Assembly: GCA_000320605.2 (NCBI GenBank)
Contig: KB445796.1
Span: 2,045,191-2,109,190 of the forward strand
From: Gelatoporia subvermispora B
Lineage: Eukaryota; Basidiomycota; Agaricomycetes; Polyporales; Gelatoporiaceae
Direction of reading: 5' to 3'
DNA length: 64,000 nt
Shown: positions 1-11,399 of the stretch, one piece after another
Position numbering within the stretch: the first letter of the stretch is position 1
Layout: each line of letters begins with the position of its first letter
Notes under the pieces: generated by a model
What the model was told of the DNA's origin: nothing
The model's input: the letters and a program-made list of their open reading frames with translations, nothing else
The model's database searches: none
Program-made: the position numbers and the translations under genes

Positions 1-1
1 G

Positions 2-1022
2 GCGCCGCTGATCATGCTCGGGCTCGCATGGGCGACGCTCCCGGACCTGCCGTCGTATCGTACGGGTGTGCTCCTCGTAGGGCTCGCCCGTTGTATTGCG
101 ATGGTCATGGTCTGGACGGAGCTTGCGCGCGGAGACCTTGATGCATGTGCGGTGATCGTCGTGGTAAACAGTGTCTTGCAGGTGGTATTATATGCGCCGT
201 ACGCCGTGTTATTCGTCAACATCTTAGGCGGTGCGAGTGCCAACTCCGAGATACGTGTCTCGTACGGCGACGTGGCGATCTCTGTCCTCATCGTACGTAT
301 TGCTGTCCCGTCATGCGCGCGGGCGCGAGCTCATTGCGTACAATGTACAGTACCTCGGAATCCCGCTCGTCGCAGGGATTGCCACGCGTTTCCTCGTGCC
401 CCGTCTCACCTCCCCTCGGTTCTTCCAGACGCGCTTCCTCCCGTGGTTCTCGCTTTTGGGCCCATTGGGTTTATTGTACACCATTGTCGTGATGTTCGCA
501 TACCAGGGTCATCGGATTGTGCACAACCTCGGACCCGTCTTCCGCGTCTTCGTCCCGCTCATCTTGTACTTCGTATTGATGTGGTTTGGTACGTTCTTGC
601 TTGTACGCTGGATCGCAACGAAGGGCTGGCATGTCGAAAAAGGAAAGACGGTGGTCGGAAAGCGAGGACGAGGGTGGGGATGGGGATACGAGATGACGGC
701 GGTGCAGGCCTTTACAGGAGCTAGTAACAACTTCGTAAGTTAATATCCCTGTGTCAAAGCATGAGCACCTTGACTGACCGTTCTATCTTCGCAGGAGCTC
801 GCCATTGCTGTTGCTATAGCCGTATACGGGGTCGATTCCGACCAGGCACTAGCTGCAACAATTGGACCGCTAGTGGAAGTCCCAGTGCTACTGTCGCTCA
901 CATGGGTGGCGCTGTACTTCCATGACAAGCTCAATTGGCGTAGTGACGATGAAATTGAGGGAGAGAAAACGTCGATGGATGGTGAAACCACGCGCGCGGC
1001 CGACGAAGTGGCCAAGGAATGA
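2..1022 (+). CDS. ACR3: Arsenite efflux transporter ACR3 (5' partial)
   Basis: C-terminal ~300 residues of a polytopic membrane protein, encoded by join(<2..292, 351..734, 795..1022). The stretch beginning [19 protein letters not shown] and the following [18 protein letters not shown] is the characteristic conserved core of ACR3 arsenite permeases (bile acid:sodium symporter superfamily). After the first intron the chain continues with YLGIPLVAG and further hydrophobic helices, ending in a charged cytosolic tail. The family extrudes arsenite across the plasma membrane. Both introns (58 and 60 bp) have GT-AG ends and preserve frame; the tacag acceptor at 350 restores the YLGIP block. The start codon and N-terminal helices lie outside the window. 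Its 3' end faces the HemK gene, with about 100 bp between stop codons. Family assignment is firm; substrate is inferred. Confidence 0.93.
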
Positions 1023-1125
1023 GACGCCCCTGGGCTTTGTTAATGTTTCGACGAGAGCTATGGCCCAGCGCATTGGCTTACTGATGTATGCGCTTCATCA
1101 AGCCAATTATGGATAGAATCGGACT

Positions 1126-2101
1126 TCAGTTTGTAGCAATCACAACACGATCTTTCCCCCAGGGATCCCCCCAGATCTCTGTATGTCGCATGTTGCCTTC
1201 ATTTTGCATGATCGCTGCAACATCTTGAGCCTGGCCCACGCCAACCTCAAGCGCGACGATACCGTCATCCTTCAGTAGCCTGTAGCTACTCACGAGACTT
1301 GCGATGATGCGATAGAAGGACAACCCTCGGCCATCAGACGGAGCGTCATCCGGATCACCAAGCAGTGCACGACGATCTTCGAAGTCCTTGACGGAGGTCT
1401 CCAGTTGTTCATATTGCCATTTGGGTATATACGGGGGATTCGAAGTGATGACGTCAAAGGGGGGATGTAGACCAGATGAGACAATAAACGCCGGATCGCG
1501 TATATTTGCCAGGATTGGCGCGAACGTATTCCGATCCCAGCGACGGACATGCCCCGGCGCAATCGGATTGGAGGGAACAGATATGTTGTTGAATCTAGCA
1601 TTCTCCTCCGAGAGCTTGACTGCATCCTCAGAGATGTCTACGCCATATGCATGAACAGAGCCAGGCGACCAGAGAGCACAAAGTAAGAGAGGGATGCAGC
1701 CCGAGCCAGTGCAAAGGTCCAGAATAGAGAGCGGCTTCTCGCGTGTTGGATGACGCATTTCAGCGAGGCGATGCGCCCAGTCCTCTGTCTCTGGGCGCGG
1801 AATGAGCACGGGAGCGCGCGTCAGGAGAGTGAGTGGTCCGAACGGTTGAGTTCCTTTTGCAATGGCACGGAGATGTCAGCAGATGGCATGCGTGGATGAG
1901 CTGCACACACGCACCGAGAATGTACTGTAGCGGCTCTCCTCGTACACGACGTGCGACCATGTCCTCGAGGGTCGTGCTCGTAGAGGGTGAACGCTGCGGA
2001 CCGGTGAGGACCTCTTTCATCCATCGCAGCTCGCGAGGGGCAGACTCTGTGCCGACAGCGCGCTCGAGGGTCGCCAGGAGACGGCTTGAAGCATGTCGCA
2101 T
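1126..2101 (-). CDS. HemK/PrmC-type release factor glutamine methyltransferase
   Basis: Complement of join(1126..1853, 1915..2101), 304 aa with one 61-bp intron. The protein has a short helical N-domain, the Rossmann SAM-binding motif DLCTGSGC (residues 107-114), an acidic strand-2 end (YGVDIS) and the diagnostic NPPY motif (201-204) of N5-glutamine methyltransferases. The family methylates the Gln of the GGQ motif in translation release factors; fungi usually have a mitochondrial and a cytosolic member, and I cannot tell which this is. The length matches the family (about 280-310). The ATG at 2101 is the first in frame with the N-domain. It is divergent from the Zn-cluster gene, whose start is about 240 bp away, so the two share a short promoter region. 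The C-terminal KDRVVIATN ending is typical. Confidence 0.9.
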
Positions 2102-2339
2102 GTGCGCAATGTTGTTCCTATCGACAGGGCCCCACGAAGAGTCGCTGTCCGAGTCGGCGCTGGTCGCTGTTGGAGGCAGCGAGCTCGACCGCGCGTGACC
2201 GGCGCCGAACGGCCGAGCGCAAGAAATAGAACGACGGGCGCTTGTTTGGGAGGGTCGCTCGCGGTGAGGGTCACCGGCGGTCGCACAAGTCTACATCTAA
2301 TTTCGATGTCCCTCTTTGCCATCTCATGACAACCTATCT

Positions 2340-4824
2340 ATGTTTCCCTCTCCCGCACCAAACCAGCCTACCCAGGTCAATAACATGACCGACCCTCCCC
2401 CGCCACCCACGTCCTCATTCCAGCCGTTGCAGTCCCAGCCAGTTCCTCCCCAGTCCCTACCCGCACAGCCATTCCCCTCGTCTTCGACCGCCTTTGAAAC
2501 CACCGCCCCTCCACAGCACAAGAGGAAGCAGAGCGGTGTAGGCAATGGGAACGGCAACGGCAACGGCAAGCGGAAACGACCCCAGGATGGTGCGAGCGAC
2601 AGCGCAGACTCTACTTCGCACCCCAAGACCCGCGATGGACCGAAGAAGAAGAAAGCGAATCGTGCCTGCTTCCACTGTCAAAAGGCGCACCTGACTTGCG
2701 ATGATTGTGAGTTGATCCATGTCCGAATGCCTACATTCTATGTGCATGCAGACCATACCAAGGGATGGCGGTCTAAAACGGCGGGTACGTCGCGGGCAGG
2801 GCCTTCCTAGCTCAAGCACACTCGTAGCCCCATTACATCATGCAGCTATTCTCAGAGATGGCTTGTATTGCTAGCATTGTTCCCTGTCCAGCCCTTACCA
2901 CGGACAACGGCACCTTTCCGCATGGTATGTGGGGCGATGGATCTATATCGCACCACCATCGTCGACGCTTGGTGGTCTATGCCGGGCTGCCTGGGATCTG
3001 CAGCTTATCTTACGTACATCCGACGAAATTCACTGACAACGATTTTGAATAGCAAGACCATGTCAGCGCTGTGTCAAGCGTGGCATGGCTGACAAGTGTA
3101 CGGAAGGACATCGCAAAAAGGCCAAGTACCTGCTCGATGAGGAGGAACTGGGTGCGTTTATATCTCGAGAATGGAGCTCAAAGATTGTCGCTCACTCCAT
3201 TCAAGAAGCATTGAAGCGGCAGAAGTCTGGAGAAGGGTCGTCCAAAAGCGCCGAGACAGCGCCAATACCCCCAGGTACGCCTCTCTTTCACCTCGCCTCT
3301 CGTACCCCTCGCCTAATCAATGTATACCTTGTCCAGCACAAGCCGACCCAGCCCCGCCCTACATCCCGCCCGATCCAATGTTCTCTTCATTTTCTCCCAA
3401 CTCCTTCGCCTTGGGCTCTGAGGCGGCGAACCTCGAGTACTCCATCCTTTCTGCGATTCTGGGCAGCTCTGACACGGCATCCGCCTCTGGGACCAGCCAA
3501 CAACCCACACCTTCCACCTCCTACGCACCCTCGGGTTCGACGGGCATTCCATGGGCATCATCACCCGACCATATGCGGTTCTCCAGCGGACCGCGCACAG
3601 ATCCGCCAGGGAACGTTTACGCCTCTGCAGGCCCTGCAACGTACGAGCAACTCGCCATTCAGCCGTCTGAGACGCTCGGCAGCACACCCGTCGGAGTACA
3701 AACGACTGGACAGGACTACATGACGATGCCGTATGCACCGCAGTTTACGCAGGCGCAGCAACCGGGTACCGTCCCAGTCTCGATGTCTGTACCCGTGACG
3801 CAGGTCCCGCGCGATTACCCGTACGCGGAGTACGCCGACCAGGCGCGCCAGGCTGTAAGCCAGGGCATGCAGCCGGGTCGTTTCCCGACGCAGACAAGCC
3901 CTGGGATGTCGTTCATGCAGCGCGGTCAGCAGGGGAACGGTGCAGTGCGCGCGATACGCTCGCCGACGATCAGCACGGGTGGGTGGGGCCCATCCCTGTC
4001 TGCGCCGACACCACCAGGGGACCGTACACAGAGCGTGTACAATTCCGTTACGAAGCCGTACGATTACACGGAGGGCTACCACTTCCTGATGAAGCATCTG
4101 CCGCAACGGTGCGTGTGGCCATCGCAGATCCATTGATGCCGCTAGCTGGATGCTGATTCTGATCGCATGCAGCAGCTTCGAGAAAAACGACATCTTACGG
4201 ATAGTTCGCGCGCTCGCGATCTTCCGACCGTCGCTCATTGCGCTGCAAATGCCCCTATCAGAAGAGGACGAGGTTTTCGTCGAGAAGTGTTTCCAGCGAT
4301 CGTTGGTGGTATGTGCTCGCGTGATGCTCATCGTGAATGATCAATCATGATGCCGCTGATAGGAACTGGACAAGCTGGTCTCGTTCAGCGGGACGCCGAC
4401 CGTCGCATGGCGCAGGACGGGCGAGATATGTCTTGTCGGCCCAGAGTTCTGCTTGCTCACGGGCTGGGAGAGAGAGGAACTCATCGGGAAGCGCAAATAT
4501 ATCTATGAGGTATGTCCATTTTGAGATCAGCTATGTTGGGCTTGGCTGACATCATACCATCCATTAGTTATTCGAGAACCAGTCGGTTGTTGAGTACTGG
4601 GAGAACTTCGCCAATCACGCATTCGAAAACACAACACAGTCGGTTTACTCCCATTGCGTTTTGTTGAAGCCGTCTGGGGCCCCAGTGCCATGTACCTTCT
4701 GTTTCTCAATACGAAGGGATATCATGGATCTTCCTAGTCTCGTCATTGGTGTGTACAAAAGTCAACAATATCACCAAACACAGCTAACGGTCCACGCCCA
4801 GGTCAATGGCTACCCCTCTTATAA
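2340..4824 (+). CDS. ERT1: Zn2Cys6 transcription factor with PAS domain, ERT1/AcuK family
   Basis: join(2340..2706, 3053..3274, 3337..4108, 4173..4308, 4363..4509, 4568..4748, 4802..4824), 615 aa. A Pro-rich N-terminus and a Lys-rich nuclear signal precede a perfect C-X2-C-X6-C-X5-C-X2-C-X8-C zinc cluster (Cys110, 113, 120, 126, 129, 138), followed by the conserved GHRKKAKYLLDE linker that marks the ERT1/RDS2/AcuK subgroup. A long Ser/Pro/Gln-rich middle leads to a PAS fold (from about residue 500, around TPTVAWRRTGEICLVG). The protein ends RDIMDLPSLVIGQWLPLL, as in this family. Relatives activate gluconeogenic genes such as PEPCK and FBPase on non-fermentable carbon. The first intron is 346 bp and splits the zinc cluster between the third and fourth Cys; all others are 54-64 bp. 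Confidence 0.9.
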
Positions 4825-5131
4825 TCTAGCAATCAACCCTGCTATCGCTGTCGTCTGTCTTCCGGGCACCGCAGTTATGTATAACTATCAGTTATCGTCC
4901 GTGCTATCGGCTTTGGGTCTGTCTTCTGTATCGTTTCTGTTCATACCTCAACAGCCGCACATATCGGTTGATGGGGCTAGAGTGAAAATTCAATAGTGTG
5001 TGTACACTAAGTACTGGAAAGAATACTGGACACATGAGCCAGCCAGGAGATCGTCCAATTGTATACATAGGTGCATGAGGTTCATTCTAGTCTAGTATAC
5101 CTAGCTGTCAACCCCCGCGTGCTTGAGAAAC
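4825..5131. other. Convergent intergenic spacer
   Basis: 3' flanks of the ERT1-like gene and the PRA1-like gene, which converge. I see no further gene; the sequence is AT-richer than its neighbours and probably holds both 3' UTRs. Confidence 0.6.
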
Positions 5132-5922
5132 CTACACCGACTCCTGGACGGTGGAGTACTCGCTCTCGATGCCCGGCTCCATGATGGTCGCGTGTCCAAG
5201 GATAAGCACGGATGACGCGCCAACTAGCCAGAAGAAAGTGCCGAGCGGCGAAGAGAGCCAGAGGAGCGGGATGCCGATGACAAACAGGCCGGTGTATAAC
5301 GACTTTTGCGTCACGACGTGTTCTCCGACTTGCATCGGCTCGGGCGCTACGACCTACATCGATGGCTGGACGCTGGGAGAGGTGTACGAGGGTGCGTACC
5401 GAACTTGTTGATTGCGGCGAACCCGCCTATGAGGAATGCCAGGGACAGGAGGAGGAGGGGGTTGGTGAGGCTGTCGTGGAACGGAGCATGAGGGATGGCT
5501 GCAACAAGAATGATGCTGGACGTACACTGCGTAGATCGCCAGAGTGGCAGCAATGAGTCCATAGTTGCCTGCAAGACACGTTTTGGATTGTAAGACATTG
5601 TGCACATCGACTCCACATGTTCAGAATTGTTCCATACCAGAGAAGTATCGGGTGTTATATGATATGCGCTGTAAGGTTGTGGAGGTCAGGGTCGAGAATC
5701 GATGGCATTGGAAATAGCAAGCAACATACGTGTGTCGCCTGATTCAGGTCCTCTGGCCTTGAGATACGGTGGTGGTCGAAGAATTCGCTCGGGGAACGAA
5801 GGGCACTGAGGCGGGTTTGCTACATCCGAAAGGTTGAATATGACAGCACGTCACGATGCTGCGCAGCTCAGACTCACTCTGAACGACGAGAGGGTGTCGG
5901 TCACACGGACGAGAGCTTCCAT
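5132..5922 (-). CDS. PRA1-family protein (prenylated Rab acceptor)
   Basis: Complement of join(5132..5346, 5400..5470, 5526..5568, 5638..5668, 5730..5819, 5878..5922), 164 aa from six small exons. The order is a soluble N-terminus (EFFDHHRISRPEDLNQ), a short SYNTRYFSGNYG block, then two hydrophobic hairpins: LTNPLLLLSLAFLIGGF, and after VVTQKSLYTGLF a second pair ending near LILGHATIMEP. This layout (ARP/NYxxI, two TM hairpins, acidic C-tail) is that of PRA1/Yip3 proteins, which sit in ER-Golgi membranes and bind prenylated Rab GTPases. The acceptor before APEPMQVGEH is the second of two possible AGs; only it keeps the frame. Length matches the family (about 160-180). Confidence 0.87.
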
Positions 5923-6167
5923 AATGATGAGGTATACGGTAAATCAACGAACGAAGAGGAAGTGGGATATAGTATCGCTATGGACAATTAGGAGGTCGAA
6001 GAGGGCGATTGAGCAGGGCTTATACGCGGCTTCTGAGCCGCGCGCAGCCCTTTGTCTCCTGTTCTCATTGTGCCTCCACGTCGCCTGCACAGCGCCTGCG
6101 CCCTGCGCCCTCCTCAATCCGCAGCCAGACAAATCAGTTTATACCCTATCGAAGGCTCAGCCCCGCA

Positions 6168-6374
6168 ATGATTCGGAGGAGCCCGACGCTAATCGCCATG
6201 AACGATTCGGACGTGCAGCAGGTCCGCGACGCCGTCAAGCGCAAGACCGAGGCGATGGCAACCGCGCACGCGTCGAGCGCGTCACAGGTGCACACGCTCC
6301 CGTACGTTGCTGCGGAGGACGCGAAGAGGAAGAGGGAGGCTATGGGCAGGGATGAGAGATTGGGGCTGCGGTAA
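6168..6374 (+). CDS. Small hypothetical protein
   Basis: ORF of 68 aa from the first in-frame ATG: MIRRSPTLIAMNDSDVQQVR followed by a Lys/Arg/Glu-rich helix ending DERLGLR. The frame is open upstream to about 6012 and would add an Arg/Ser/Ala-rich stretch resembling a mitochondrial targeting peptide, but no ATG lies there, so an upstream exon is possible. I do not recognise a family. It is divergent from the PRA1-like gene about 250 bp away. Low-to-moderate support: it rests on open frame and composition alone. Confidence 0.35.
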   Translation: MIRRSPTLIAMNDSDVQQVRDAVKRKTEAMATAHASSASQVHTLPYVAAEDAKRKREAMGRDERLGLR

Positions 6375-6909
6375 ACTCGGCTGCGGTAGACTTGAGTGAT
6401 TTGGTGAGTAATGCGTTTTTGTGTCGGTGGTCTACAGCTCGAATCTGCTATATGTACCACCAGTAGGAGAATACTGATCGACATACAGGAATCGAGGATG
6501 GATATTAAATCATGTAGGATGACCCCGTTGTGATTGGGCATGTACACCAAGAGCCATTCGATACGCACTCCACGCAATAGGCTAATCGAGGAGGCCACTG
6601 GGTCATTGACATCTCTTCCCTGTTTGCGCTCCACTATGAACGGCCCCAATGCATAGGTTCCGACTACAAGTTACGTCGGCGGCTGTGTTTGGGAAGCAGT
6701 GGCCATAACATCTGAGAGTCGTGGCCCCGTCTCATTCCAGGAGTCTTGCGCTCCATAGAAAGCTCAGTCGGAGCAATGTCAGCGGCCACTCATTACTTGT
6801 GTGGCCTGGGGCTCATTGCCGCTTGCGCTGCTTGCGTATAAAACCTCTCGTGCTCCATAGTCCTGGTCAGTCCGTCTCGGTCCACTTACCTGCTTGCCGC
6901 GCTCTCGTC
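6375..6909. other. Intergenic region upstream of the F-box gene
   Basis: No gene seen. It contains the TATA-like element at 6837 and presumably the F-box gene 5' UTR. Confidence 0.6.
6837..6843 (+). promoter_or_regulatory. TATA-like box
   Basis: TATAAAA 67 bp upstream of the F-box gene ATG at 6910, in otherwise GC-rich sequence. Position and match fit a core promoter element; the start of transcription is not known. Confidence 0.45.
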
Positions 6910-8153
6910 ATGCATTCACTGCCCACCAAGCATGCACCTCCGGAGATCTTTGACGGGATACTTGACTGGCTTCGCGACGATACGAAGGCATTGATTGCCT
7001 GTAGTCTCACATGCAAGGCCTGGTGCCAACGGTCCAGGTTCCTCCTCTTCCACACGGTGGCCTTGCATGCCGATACTTGGCAGACATTCTATCGCGCCAT
7101 CAAGTCCTCCCCTCACTTGGGAAGCTTCGTCCGAGTGCTCATGCTCACACAATTCTGCAAAGCTCGAACCCTATACCACATTTGCGCGACAGTATCGAAA
7201 TTCCTGGCGGCAGTCCCAGAGGTCCTAGCTATGCTGCCCAACGTTGTCAAGCTGGAACTCTATTCTCTCAAAATCGACGGCACTCTAAGAATGGCACTAG
7301 CGCATCAGCTGCCTCTCCTCCAGGAAATTCGCGTTATCCGCTGTACCTTGCCTGGGATCGCACGGATGGCAGAACTCGTCTGCTTCTTCCCGCATCTCAA
7401 GAAGTTCAAGGTTGGTGATGTATTCGTCATGCCGCCCGAACCCGGCCACACTTTCCCTGAGGTGATATCTCGGCCTTCCTTGGAAGTAATCAGGTTCCCC
7501 TCTCGGCTATTCCTGGTGGACGACTCCATCTCCAATTTTTTGGACTGGCTTGTTAAAGAATCGCTGCATACTCATATCCGCACGCTGGACATTGTCCTGT
7601 TTCGCCACAAGGAAGCTGAAATTGTCCGAAATCTCCTGCGCGGCGTTGGGCCTTCCTTGCAAGACCTGTCCTTTTCGCTAGATCCTGAGAATCGCGGCGA
7701 GAGTAAGTGCGCTCTACTGTCAATTCTGACATTTTGACTGATAGCTACACTGACCTAGACCTCAATGATACCCCCTTGGATTTGTCACCGTGCAGTGGCC
7801 TCCGCACGCTAGCATTCTCTCCTCTCAGGCTGCATCATGAAGATCTATCGCGTGTACGATCGTTCACGTGGGTACCTTTGCTTCTGGCGCAAGTCCGCTC
7901 GGACAGCCTGCAACACGTCATCTTCCGCTTCAGGGCGGGTAACAGTCAACCCAGCGATTTGGACGATTTTGAATGGGACCGGATTGACGAAATCTTGTCT
8001 CGCCCACAGTTCCCAAAGCTCCGTAGAGTCACGTTTGAGTTCTGCCGAGGTGACAAACTGAAGGGTGTAGTTGGGTTGTACGTCAGGAGTAGAGTCCCCC
8101 AACTCTATGCGAGGGGCATCTTGTTAGTTGCTCATCGGCTCCGTGAAGTCTAG
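6910..8153 (+). CDS. F-box protein
   Basis: join(6910..7702, 7759..8153), 395 aa. Residues about 8-50 form an F-box: APPEIFDGILDWLRDD, then ALIACSLTCKAWCQRSRFLLF. The remainder is a leucine-rich, irregular-repeat region of the kind found in the large F-box families of Agaricomycetes. Such proteins recruit substrates to SCF ubiquitin ligases through Skp1; the substrate here is unknown. The 56-bp intron uses the second AG (7758), the first giving a stop. The chain ends after RVPQLYARGILLVAHR, a common ending in this family. A TATA-like box lies 67 bp upstream of the ATG. Confidence 0.8.
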
Positions 8154-8659
8154 GCCGAGGCATCCAACGCTGCACATGGGTTCTCAGGTACACTCCCAGG
8201 CTCATCGACGTTCCATCAACAGTTTGAGTTCGCTCCTCTCTTTCCCCGGACATTATATAACAATTTGAATCACTATAATTCATGACCTTTTGCTGTCCAT
8301 TATCAGTGTTCTATAAATATCTTTGAACAGTGCGATATTTAGCCTTCTATGAAATCATCTTTTAAATAATGTTGCGCGTGAGACGAGCAATGTTCAATCT
8401 TGGATGTTGTGGTGCAAGGGGTTTACAACGAGCCTGAGTGGGTCGGCGATTCGCTCGGTGGCTGGTCGGGGAAATCACGCGCGTGGGCGGCCATGGTCAG
8501 TTGCCGCCACCGGCTTGATCTGACCATCTGGCTTATGGCTCATCTGGGGTCTTGGGGGCATCCAACGCTCATTCTCACTTATATGTTCGACTGCTGTCGT
8601 CGTCTCTCGTGCTGACCATCTAGACACGCCCTACGACTCTATACTTGGGTTCTCGCGAC
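8154..8659. other. Intergenic region
   Basis: AT-rich 3' flank of the F-box gene followed by the promoter region of the PEX5 gene. No gene recognised. Confidence 0.6.
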
Positions 8660-11399
8660 ATGTCGTTGCCACTACTCGTGAACGGGGCTGACTGTGGTCC
8701 CATAAACCCGCTGCAGGGGCTCTCAAAGCAGTTTGACAGAGATCGGGGTGTTCAGCAGGTGCGTCTCAAGATGCTAAAACCTGCGAGTACTGTTCTCATG
8801 GCATCCCCAGGATCACTTCGGCGCGGGACGCGCAGGGTCGTCGAGGGAGGTGCGCACACGAGTTTGCGGCGCTTAGCAAGACCCTGCAAAGCTAACCTCG
8901 ACCAGACCTTTCGTACACAGTACACATCGGCATCAGGGGCCAACCAGGAGGCAGCACAATTTTTTGCTGCATCTTCGTCCTCGCAGGGCATAGCAGCGCC
9001 CTCGCCGTTCGATATTTCTGCGCTGCAGGCATCGCTACCCGCCGCACACGCGCATAACTCCGTGCAATCTCCACCTCTCCAAGCACCTCTTGCAGCCTGG
9101 GCGGCTGATTTCCTGCAGCATTCATCTGCCCAGTCGCCCGTATCCTCTGCATCTCCTGCCGTGCAGAACGTCCAAACCCACACGCCTCAGGAGGCAAATG
9201 TACAATTACAGGCGAGGTCTCGACCTTCTAACCCTGGTATATAACATACGTCATGGCAGTTATATTCTGAGCTCAATGACATGTCTATTGCTAGTGGCTA
9301 TACAATGGGGTCCAACGCCGACTACTTTTGGAATGAGCCAATTTGCTCCTATGGCCGCGCCAGCTCTTTCGAATAGCATGACGACACAGCAGGTAATACC
9401 TCAGGTCCATTGTATGTGCAAACCCTTACATCATGCCCACGCATCTCTCACGCTTCTCATCTCTTCTCATTTGATAGCATCACAATGGGAAGAGGCGTTC
9501 CAGTCTCATGAGGCCTCCCTGAAGAGTGTGCCGATCGCCGGACCTTCGCAAATCCAGCAACCGGCATCGCAATCACAAGGCAGTGCCGAAGCGCACGCTC
9601 CGGACGAGATGGCACGTATCGCCGGCGTGCTCATCGACACTCTTCGGGACGAGCAGAATCCTAAATTCAAGAATAGCCGTTTTTTGGACCTGATGCGCCA
9701 AGTCCGCGACCGGGAGGCAGTTGTGGAGGGCAACGACATCATCCCGGCTAGTCAGTCTTCTGCCTCTGTGGATGTGAAGGGCAAAGGCCGTGCCATCGAG
9801 CCTAATGTCATGCCAAATGTCGCTTTGTCCTCGAGCAGAAATTTTGCTGGGGATGTACAAACGACATTCGCCCGCACGGATGCAGTAGGGATGGGCCAAC
9901 ACGAAGACGAGCTTGACGAATATCTTCGTCAAGATAACGAAGCCTATATTGCTCTCCAGCAACTGCAGCAGCGTCATAGTGAAATTGGACGCCGCTATAC
10001 GGATGTTACAATGGATTCGAGCAGCAGTGCGGCGATTGACTTGACGAGTGCCCAAGGAGCCCAACAAGCTGAATGGGACCGATTGCAGAATGACTGGGAT
10101 TCCTTCGAAGCCACCGCTACGGGCATTCGTCCCGCTGCTTACTACAGGTTCCAGACGAACAACCCCTATTTGTCGGGCCATCTACGTAGGACGACCGATG
10201 TGAACATGACGAGACATGATGTATGTAGTATCGCAAGGTTGTCCTGGTATGTTGCCCGCTTACTCATAAGCTGTTGTAGAGCGTTCTCGAGATGGAGGCG
10301 GCGGTCCAGCGTGATATCAATAACGCCGTGAAGTGGTGTACGTTGGGTGTGAAGCAGCAGGAGAACGAACGCGAACAGAAGGCCGTACATGCTCTCCGTC
10401 GTGCAGTTGAGCTCGATCCCACATACGCGCGGGCTTGGCTAGCCCTCGCAATCTCCTACACAAACGAAGGTCATCGCAGTGACGCGTATCAAGCCGTCGG
10501 CGAATGGGTTAGCCACAACGCAAACTACAGCACGATTGTCGCCAGGTTCCGGGACGCAACCGGGTCGCTACCGCTTGACAGCTTGATGCCGTGTCTCATT
10601 TCCATCGCCCAGAACGATATAGAAGCCATTGATGCGGATGTTCAGGTCGCACTTGCTGTGTTGCTAAATACAGAAGAGGTGTGCATGATTCCACATGTTT
10701 ATTTGATTGAGCTCATGCTGTGCCGTTCGCAGGACTATGCGAAAGCGCGGGACTGCTTCATGACGGCGCTTGCGGTCAGACCCGATGTAAGTCGTCGGCT
10801 CACTTCACTTCCTGCGGCACATTCAAATTTCTCCAGGATTGGCAACTATATAATAGAGTTGGCGCCACTCTGGCAAATAGCGGGCAGCCTGAACCTGCAC
10901 TGCAATACTATCATCGCGCGCTTGAACTAAACCCCACGTACATCCGCGCACGGTTAGTCAGCTACTTCCTCCGCCGATGCATTTGCATTGATTATAATGC
11001 TGACGCGTCTGCGCATCGTATAATTATAGCTTCAATCTCGGCATTTCGTGCATCAACCTCCGGGTACGTTAGCACTCCACGTATTTCGCAATTCCGACTC
11101 ACCTTCTGTTATCGAATCAGAAATACGATGAAGCCGCGCAACACATCTTGGACGCCCTCGTGCTCCAGGACAGCGATAGCGTGCGAGAGCCGGACGGCAT
11201 CGAGGATAAACGTGGCGTTACTTCCTCTGCCCTGTGGGACAGTCTCAAGACATGCTGTCTGCACATGCAGCGGATTGATCTGGCCACGCTGTGTGACCGA
11301 CAGGACCTGGACGGTGGGTCTCATCTCAGGGTCGTTCAAGTGTCCGCGATGCTGATAGATGAGTATACAGGCTTCCGTCTGAATTTCCAGATGCAGTGA
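8660..11399 (+). CDS. PEX5: Peroxisomal targeting signal 1 receptor PEX5
   Basis: join(8660..8758, 8811..8849, 8906..9236, 9295..9411, 9478..10220, 10280..10678, 10733..10786, 10837..10952, 11030..11063, 11121..11313, 11371..11399), 717 aa, eleven exons. The N-terminus carries the conserved Cys12 in GADCGPINPLQGL, the residue monoubiquitinated during receptor recycling in yeast. Pentapeptide motifs of the WxxxF/Y type that bind Pex14 and Pex13 follow (WAADF, WEEAF). The C-terminal half is a TPR array (QKAVHALRRAVELDPTYARAW, DDWQLYNRVGATLANSGQPE, FNLGISCINLRKYDEAA) that binds PTS1 tripeptides. It imports matrix enzymes for beta-oxidation and the glyoxylate cycle. Donor GTATGT at 9412, rather than the nearer GTAATA, is needed to keep the WEEAF motif in frame. 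Confidence 0.93.
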
